Below, one piece after another: positions 16,056 through 20,573 of a DNA stretch of 20,573 bases (position 1 is the stretch's first letter; the number at the start of each line of letters is the position of its first letter). The notes below the pieces were generated by a model. The model saw only the letters and a program-made list of their open reading frames with translations. It was not told the origin of the DNA and made no database searches. The position numbers and the translations under genes are program-made. The stretch spans positions 1 through 20,573 of the forward strand of contig CAKUOD010000022.1 in assembly GCA_934668695.1 (NCBI GenBank). Reading direction: 5' to 3'. This DNA is from an uncultured Collinsella sp. (GTDB lineage Bacteria > Actinomycetota > Coriobacteriia > Coriobacteriales > Coriobacteriaceae).

Positions 16056-18383
16056 ATGGCGGATTCTCAGATCCATGTCGCGCTGGCGGGTAACCCCAAC
16101 TGCGGCAAGACCACGCTTTTCAACCTGATCACCGGCGCCAACGGCTACGTTGGCAACTGGCCCGGTGTCACGGTTGAGAAAAAGGAGGCCAAGCTCCTGA
16201 GTGATAAGAGCGTCACGATTACGGACCTCCCCGGCATCTACTCGCTTTCCCCCTACAGCCCCGAGGAGCAGTGCTCGCGCGATTACCTCATGAGCGGCGA
16301 GCCCGATGTCGTCGTCCAGGTAGTCGACGCCACCAACCTCGAGCGCAACCTGTACCTGGCGCTTCAGGTTATCGAGACCGGTCTTCCCGTGGTCGTCGCC
16401 CTCAACATGGCCGACCTGGTCGAGAAGAACGGCGATAAGATCGACACCGACAAGCTTTCCAAGAAGCTCGGCTGCCCGGTCATGATGATTTCGGCTCTTA
16501 AGAACAAGGGCATCACGGAACTGTTCGATCAGGTCAAGAAGTCCGCTGCTACCAAGGGCCAGGTGCCGGAGCACAAGTTCGACTCTTCCATCGAGGACGT
16601 TCTGACCCACATCGAGAACAACCTGCCGGATAGCGTCCCCGCCAACAAGCGCCGCTACTACGCCGTCAAGCTGTTCGAGCGCGATGCGGACGCCTGCAAG
16701 CTCATCAACCTCACCAAGGAGAAGGCCGCTCGCGTGGAGCAGCTGGTCGCCCAGTGCGAGCAGGACTGCGACGACGACGCCGAGTCCATCATCACCGGCG
16801 AGCGCTACGGCGTCATCGCCCACATCATCGACGAGTGCATGACCAAGGCCCCCACCAAAATGAGCACCTCCGAGAAGATCGACCGCGTGGTTACCAATCG
16901 TATCTTGGGCCTGCCGATCTTTGTGGTCATCATGTTCTGCGTGTACTACATTGCCGTTTCCACCTTGGGCGGTACGGTGACCGATTTCACCAACGACCAG
17001 CTCTTCGGTACCGATGGCTGGTACGTGCTCGGTCAGGGTCGCGATGCCTACGACGAGGCGGTCGAGGCTGCGGGCGACGACGCCGATTCGGTCGATCCGG
17101 CGCAGTATGGCCCCTATGTCCCCGGCATTACCACCATGGTGCACGATGCCCTCGTGGCGGGTGGCACCGAGGACGGCGGTCTGGTCGATTCACTCGTCTG
17201 TGACGGTATCGTCGGTGGTCTGGGCGCCATCTTCGGCTTCGTACCGCAGATGTTCCTGCTCTTTGTGATGCTGTCCTTCCTGGAGGACTGCGGCTACATG
17301 GCCCGTGTTGCCTTCATCATGGACCGCGTGTTCCGCCGCTTCGGTCTGTCCGGTAAGTCCTTCATCCCCATGCTCGTGTCCTCGGGCTGCGGCGTCCCCG
17401 GCGTCATGGCTACTAAGACCATCGAGAACGAGAAGGACCGCCGCATGACGGTCATGACCACCACGTTCATCCCCTGCGGCGCTAAGCTGCCGATCATCGC
17501 CCTGCTCATGGGTTCCATCATCGGCGACTCTTCCACCACCGCCGCGTGGATCAGCCCGCTCTTCTACTTCCTGGGTGTCTTTGCCGTCATCGGTTCGGGC
17601 CTGATGCTCAAGAAGACCAAGCTCTTCGCCGGCCGTCCCACGCCGTTTGTCATGGAGCTGCCTGCCTACCACTTCCCGGCGATCCGTTCTTGGGCGCTGC
17701 ATGTGTGGGAGCGCTGCTGGGCCTTTATCAAGAAGGCCGGCACGGTTATCTTCGCTTCTACCGTCGTGGTTTGGTTCCTGTCCAACTTCGGCAGCTACAA
17801 TGGTGCCTTCGGCTTCCTGCCCGCGATGGAGGGTATCCCCGAGGAGTTCATGGACTACTCCGTGCTCGCTATGCTCGGCAACCTGGTCGCTTGGATCTTC
17901 GCGCCGCTCGGCTTTAGCACCTGGCAGGCAACCGCGCTGACCGTCTCGGGCCTCGTTGCCAAGGAGAACGTCGTCGCTACCGCCGGCTCGCTGTTGTCCG
18001 TTGCCGACGCCGCCGAGACCGACCCGAGCCTGTGGACCGCGTTCGCCGGCATGTTCCCGACCATGGGCGCCTGCGTTGCCTTTGGCGCCTTCAACTTGCT
18101 GTGCGCTCCGTGCTTCGCCGCTATGGGCACCATCCGCAATCAGATGGACTCCGGCAAGTGGACTGCAATCGCTATTGGCTACGAGTGCGCCTTCGCTTGG
18201 GTGATCGGCCTGTTCATCAACCAGTTCTACAACCTGCTTGTTCTGGGTCAGTTTGGTGTCTGGACGGTTGTCGCCATCGTGCTGCTGGTTGCGATGCTCT
18301 TCCAGATCTTCCGTCCCATGCCCAAGCATGCCTGGACCGACGAGGACGAGGCCGACACTGCCTCCGCCGCTGTTTCCGCCTAA
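16056..18383 (+). CDS. feoB: Ferrous iron transporter FeoB
   Basis: This 775-residue membrane protein imports Fe(II). The N-terminal G domain has G1 GNPNCGKT (12-19), switch GNWPGVTVE (33-41), G3 DLPG (57-60), G4 NMAD (117-120) and G5 SAL (146-148). A helical spacer follows to about 270. The membrane part has two Gate-type repeats with FVPQMFLLFVMLSFLEDCGYMARVAFIMDR and SSGCGVPGVMATKTIE. Between the first and second membrane segments (about 315-375) there is an acidic insert longer than in E. coli FeoB. The ribosome site GGAAGAAGGA lies before the ATG. It is transcribed with the two feoA genes or from its own palindrome region, and ends at a strong terminator. Confidence 0.96.
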   Translation: MADSQIHVALAGNPNCGKTTLFNLITGANGYVGNWPGVTVEKKEAKLLSDKSVTITDLPGIYSLSPYSPEEQCSRDYLMSGEPDVVVQVVDATNLERNLYLALQVIETGLPVVVALNMADLVEKNGDKIDTDKLSKKLGCPVMMISALKNKGITELFDQVKKSAATKGQVPEHKFDSSIEDVLTHIENNLPDSVPANKRRYYAVKLFERDADACKLINLTKEKAARVEQLVAQCEQDCDDDAESIITGERYGVIAHIIDECMTKAPTKMSTSEKIDRVVTNRILGLPIFVVIMFCVYYIAVSTLGGTVTDFTNDQLFGTDGWYVLGQGRDAYDEAVEAAGDDADSVDPAQYGPYVPGITTMVHDALVAGGTEDGGLVDSLVCDGIVGGLGAIFGFVPQMFLLFVMLSFLEDCGYMARVAFIMDRVFRRFGLSGKSFIPMLVSSGCGVPGVMATKTIENEKDRRMTVMTTTFIPCGAKLPIIALLMGSIIGDSSTTAAWISPLFYFLGVFAVIGSGLMLKKTKLFAGRPTPFVMELPAYHFPAIRSWALHVWERCWAFIKKAGTVIFASTVVVWFLSNFGSYNGAFGFLPAMEGIPEEFMDYSVLAMLGNLVAWIFAPLGFSTWQATALTVSGLVAKENVVATAGSLLSVADAAETDPSLWTAFAGMFPTMGACVAFGAFNLLCAPCFAAMGTIRNQMDSGKWTAIAIGYECAFAWVIGLFINQFYNLLVLGQFGVWTVVAIVLLVAMLFQIFRPMPKHAWTDEDEADTASAAVSA

Positions 18384-18412
18384 GTCCAAATAAGGACCAG
18401 CCCCTTTCCACG

Positions 18413-18446
18413 AAGCCCGGGTATCCCCGCGATACCCGGGCTTTTT
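18413..18446 (+). terminator. Rho-independent terminator of feoB
   Basis: A perfect 13-bp stem AAGCCCGGGTATC (18413-18425) with 18431-18443, loop CCCGC, followed by a T run. Confidence 0.93.
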
Positions 18447-18450
18447 GGTG

Positions 18451-18535
18451 CACCAGCTAAGTTGCGGTGGAATAGTTCCTGTTTGGCGGCCTGGATGGCG
18501 AATCTAGGAACTATTTCACCGCAACTTAGGTGGTG
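18451..18535. repeat. 85-bp hairpin element behind feoB
   Basis: Thirty-base arms (18451-18480 and 18506-18535) pair with two mismatches, one of them a G-T pair; the loop is 25 nt. The arms contain AAGTTGCGGTGGAATAGTTCC. It starts 4 nt after the feoB terminator T-run. It is probably an interspersed palindromic repeat; no second copy is seen in this window. Confidence 0.7.
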
Positions 18536-18620
18536 GGGGAGATGTGGCGTTTCCGCAGATAAAAGCGACCAAAATAAACCTGTCCCTTTTTGGCAGGTGG
18601 GGGATGGTGTAAAGTAAGTG

Positions 18621-18630
18621 GTGGTTAACT
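18621..18630 (+). promoter_or_regulatory. GTGGTTAACT motif, same as in the feoA operator arm
   Basis: The ten bases equal the inner part of the right arm upstream of feoA (15375-15384 reads GTGGTTAACT). It is 15 nt before the start of the Cys-rich protein gene and after a possible -10 TAAAGT (18610-18615). This hints at joint control. Confidence 0.35.
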
Positions 18631-18644
18631 AGAGGAGGCTTGCT

Positions 18645-18845
18645 ATGGCACCTATCGATATTGTTGTTCTGGCTGTGATCGGTATTGCGTTTGTCGCCGT
18701 GTGCGTGCGCATCTACCGTAAGGGCACTTGCGCCGACTGCGCCCAGGGCGGCGTTTGCACGGGGCATTGCTCCAACAAGAAGACCTGCGCGGCGCTTAAA
18801 GGCGTGGACAAGATCGCCGAAGACCTGGGCCGTGGCATCCAATAA
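18645..18845 (+). CDS. FeoB-associated Cys-rich membrane protein
   Basis: This 66-residue protein has one N-terminal transmembrane helix (about residues 4-22) and a short tail with cysteines at 29, 32, 38, 42 and 48 (GTCADCAQGGVCTGHC), plus Cys20 in the helix. Small proteins with this form are regularly encoded next to feoB and are named for that; a role in handling or sensing Fe(II) at the membrane is assumed, not proven. GAGGAGG lies before the ATG. It is separated from feoB by a terminator and a hairpin element, so it has its own promoter. Confidence 0.85.
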   Translation: MAPIDIVVLAVIGIAFVAVCVRIYRKGTCADCAQGGVCTGHCSNKKTCAALKGVDKIAEDLGRGIQ

Positions 18846-18861
18846 ACCCAGGCACCCAAAA

Positions 18862-18893
18862 GCCCCGCGAGCATCCGTTCGCGGGGCGTTTTT
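18862..18893 (+). terminator. Rho-independent terminator of the Cys-rich protein gene
   Basis: GCCCCGCGA (18862-18870) pairs with TCGCGGGGC (18879-18887), followed by G and five T. Confidence 0.9.
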
Positions 18894-18942
18894 CGCATTT
18901 GGGGACAGGCATGGGGAGTAAACGGGCGATTTTGGGGTATCG

Positions 18943-18958
18943 TTAACTGTATTGTTAA
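18943..18958. promoter_or_regulatory. TTAAC-N6-GTTAA palindrome before the second LacI gene
   Basis: TTAACTGTATTGTTAA lies 30 nt before the start codon. It may be an autoregulatory site or part of a promoter (GTTAAT as -10). It does not resemble the uxaC operators. Confidence 0.35.
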
Positions 18959-18988
18959 TTAGCAACTTACCAACACCGGAGTAACTCT

Positions 18989-20068
18989 ATGAGCGCTCGC
19001 GTAACCATGAAGGACATAGCCGCCGAGCTCGGCGTTTCCATCAATACCGTGCACAAAGCCCTGACGGGCAAGGCCGGCGTGAGCGAGTCCGTGCGCGCCA
19101 AAGTTAACGATAAGGCCGAGGAGATGGGCTATCACCGCAACACGAGCGCTTCGAGTCTGCGTCGCAAGGATATCAACCTGGTGTTTTGCCTGCCGTGCGC
19201 ATCGCGCGAGGGCGCTTACTTCTATCGTTACCTGTGGGAAGGCTGCAACCGCTTTGAGCAGGAGGTCATCGACCAGGGCATTAGCGTCGAGCGCGTCGAG
19301 TTTGGCGTCGGCGGCTATGCCGATGCGCTCGAGCAGATTGATGAACGCCTGCAGGTGGGCGAGAAGATCGACGGCCTGCTCGCCTACGTTCCGGGCGACG
19401 ATCGCGCGACCCATCTGCTGGAGCAGATTGCCGAGGCGGGCGTGGCAATTGAGCTTGTCGATGGCGACCGTCCGCATCTCGATCGCTTGGGCGCCAGCTT
19501 GGCCGATTATTCGACAGCGGGTAGCCTAATGGCCGAGCAGGCGGCCAACCTGGTTCATGCCGCTGGTGCCGATGCCCGCGTTCTACTCTTGGCGGGCGAT
19601 CCCTATACCGATTCGCACTACCTGACCGCTCGCGCCTTCCATACGTACCTGCGCGAGCATAATGTTCCCTGGCAGGTCGAGGATCTTACCGGTGCGCACG
19701 CCCAGGTCAAGCAGCTCGAGCGCGAGCTCAAGAACCGTCTCAATGGCCCGGATGCACCCGAGCTTATCTGCAGTGTGTTCGCGGTGGGTTCCGAGCTGGT
19801 GGCCGATGCGCTCATTTCGGCCGGCAAGGCGGGCGAGGTCATGGTGATCGGCAACGATCTGTTCCCCGAGAGCGCGCTTGCCCTGCGTCGCGGTATCTTT
19901 ACCAATATCGTCTACAAGGACCCGGTGGGTTTGGCCTACCGCGGTGCCAAGACGCTGGGCAATTACTTGCTGTGGGGTAAAGCGCCTGCGGATCCCGTGC
20001 AAAAGGGTGCCGTGGAGATGGTGTTTGCCAGCAACGTCGATCGTTACTGCAAGCTCGCGGGCATCTAG
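18989..20068 (+). CDS. LacI-family transcriptional regulator
   Basis: This 359-residue protein has an N-terminal LacI helix-turn-helix (TMKDIAAELGVSINTVHKAL, about residues 6-25), a linker with RNTSASSLRRKDINLVFCLP, and a sugar-binding-type sensor domain with EVMVIGNDLFPESALALRRG near 290-310. The start ATG has GGAG 8 nt upstream; a second ATG six codons later would still keep the helix-turn-helix. The gene lies in the same direction as and 462 nt before uxaC. The uxaC operators (GTGAACGTTCAC, central CG) are of LacI type, so it probably controls hexuronate use; this is inference from position. Confidence 0.86.
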   Translation: MSARVTMKDIAAELGVSINTVHKALTGKAGVSESVRAKVNDKAEEMGYHRNTSASSLRRKDINLVFCLPCASREGAYFYRYLWEGCNRFEQEVIDQGISVERVEFGVGGYADALEQIDERLQVGEKIDGLLAYVPGDDRATHLLEQIAEAGVAIELVDGDRPHLDRLGASLADYSTAGSLMAEQAANLVHAAGADARVLLLAGDPYTDSHYLTARAFHTYLREHNVPWQVEDLTGAHAQVKQLERELKNRLNGPDAPELICSVFAVGSELVADALISAGKAGEVMVIGNDLFPESALALRRGIFTNIVYKDPVGLAYRGAKTLGNYLLWGKAPADPVQKGAVEMVFASNVDRYCKLAGI

Positions 20069-20079
20069 CCAGTTTGGGC

Positions 20080-20304
20080 GGGTACCCCCGCTAGCGACGT
20101 GCATTTTTGAGAGAATTCAGCAGCGGTGAGTCCCGGAGAGGGGCATAACGACTGTTTTGAGGGCCTTTGGTGGCGGATTTTGCCATCAAAGGCCCTTAGT
20201 TGTGCCAATCAAGCACGGCGCATGGGGCAAATGAGGTGCTTCGGGCTGTATTTGGGACCCTGCGCTGCAGAATACTCTCAAAAATGCACGTCGCATGGGG
20301 ACCC
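20080..20304. repeat. 225-bp inverted-repeat element, family II copy B
   Basis: Ends are GGGTACCCC and GGGGACCC. Arms 20094-20125 and 20263-20294 pair over 32 bp with two mismatches (core GCGACGTGCATTTTTGAGAG). Inside is a 14-bp hairpin (GGGCCTTTGGTGGC with GCCATCAAAGGCCC) and CTGTTTTGAG (20152-20161), shared with copy A at a similar distance from the left end (72 and 65 nt). No coding capacity or transposase is seen. It begins 12 nt after the regulator stop codon. Confidence 0.7.
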
Positions 20305-20382
20305 ACCCTGACGGAAGGCGCTATGAGCCCATAGTCGGATGGCTTTGCGGGCCGCGATATGTGCGGCGCGATCCTTGCGACA

Positions 20383-20413
20383 ACCGTTAAACCCCCAAAA
20401 TCTACCGTTCATC
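20383..20413 (+). promoter_or_regulatory. Upstream module with two ACCGTT repeats (also at ebgA)
   Basis: ACCGTTAA (20383) and ACCGTTCA (20404) are 21 bp apart, exactly as in front of ebgA. The second is 30 bp upstream of the -35, compared with 20 bp at ebgA, a shift of about one helical turn. Confidence 0.5.
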
Positions 20414-20422
20414 CCATGATGG

Positions 20423-20442
20423 TTAGGTGAACGTTCACCTAA
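20423..20442. promoter_or_regulatory. uxaC operator O1
   Basis: TTAGGTGAACGTTCACCTAA is a perfect 20-bp palindrome with a central CG. It contains the probable -35 TTCACC. Confidence 0.75.
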
Positions 20443-20463
20443 CGTGCCATTTTGCACTACTAT
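20434..20463 (+). promoter_or_regulatory. uxaC promoter
   Basis: TTCACC (20434-20439) and TACTAT (20458-20463) are spaced 18 nt, the same spacing as in the ebgA promoter, with operators placed in the same way at the -35 and just after the -10. Confidence 0.55.
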
Positions 20464-20464
20464 A

Positions 20465-20476
20465 GTGAACGTTCAC
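20465..20476. promoter_or_regulatory. uxaC operator O2
   Basis: GTGAACGTTCAC repeats the core of O1 38 bp downstream. The right arm also continues as CTA, as in O1. It covers the expected transcription start. Confidence 0.7.
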
Positions 20477-20530
20477 CTAGAGGATAACGGGCGCACGGTG
20501 CACCCGCTCCGCCAACAGAGGGGTTGTTTG

Positions 20531-20573
20531 ATGAAAAACTTCATGGACGATCAGGATTTCCTGCTGAGCACCA
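20531..20573 (+). CDS. uxaC: Probable glucuronate isomerase UxaC (first 14 codons)
   Basis: The window ends inside this gene. The visible start, MKNFMDDQDFLLST, fits the N terminus of UxaC (E. coli begins MTPFMTEDFLLDTEFA), an enzyme that converts D-glucuronate and D-galacturonate to keto sugars. GAGGGG precedes the ATG. The double operator and the LacI-type gene upstream suit a hexuronate catabolic operon. The call rests on few residues. Confidence 0.6.
   Translation, partial: MKNFMDDQDFLLST

Noticed and set aside
15879..18389. Two long - strand open frames opposite feoB
   Set aside because: Both are complements of FeoB codons with no recognisable domains.

Overview
The window looks like chromosomal DNA of a high-GC anaerobic actinobacterium of the class Coriobacteriia, most likely Collinsella or a close relative. 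This is an inference from GC-rich codon use and from gene types (lar locus, EbgA/EbgC, FeoA-FeoA-FeoB with a FeoB-associated Cys-rich protein); no rRNA is present to prove it. No tRNA, rRNA, CRISPR array, transposase, integrase or phage gene was seen.

Layout. (1) 1-99 is the 3' end of an unidentified gene. (2) 473-5117 is a lactate-racemase locus. larA (nickel-pincer lactate racemase) and larD (lactate/glycerol channel) are on the + strand. They face a - strand operon of larB, larC and a TetR-family regulator. larC carries a very His-rich insert and stops after the LarC1-type part; the regulator gene starts 2 nt later, where a LarC2 part might be expected. (3) serB (-) and aspS (+) are divergent housekeeping genes. 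(4) 8095-12955 is an ebg-type beta-galactosidase system: a divergent LacI-family repressor, then ebgA and ebgC behind a promoter with three near-identical CAACCGGTTG operators. An APC-type amino-acid permease follows. (5) 14992-15240 encodes an HPr-like phosphocarrier with His15 but Asp in place of Ser46. (6) 15430-18845 is a ferrous-iron uptake cluster (feoA, feoA, feoB, small Cys-rich membrane protein) with palindromic control sites. (7) A second LacI-family regulator precedes the first 14 codons of a probable uxaC (glucuronate isomerase), whose promoter has two GTGAACGTTCAC operators.

The least explained material is between genes. Two 125-bp palindromes (121-245, 2553-2677) each begin 21 nt after a stop codon and fold into a branched, cloverleaf-like shape. 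Their 29-bp outer arms differ at 13 of 29 positions, yet each arm is perfectly complementary to its partner. A second family of about 230-bp inverted-repeat elements occurs at 14668-14903 and 20080-20304. A third palindrome lies behind feoB. The ebgA and uxaC promoters also share an upstream module of two ACCGTT repeats exactly 21 bp apart, which may bind a common activator of sugar operons.

Working together: the lar genes interconvert and move D-/L-lactate; ebgAC and uxaC feed galactosides and hexuronates into central metabolism under local repressors; the HPr-like protein may connect to PTS signalling; the feo cluster supplies Fe(II). All statements rest on reading the sequence and on remembered family features; no database search was run.
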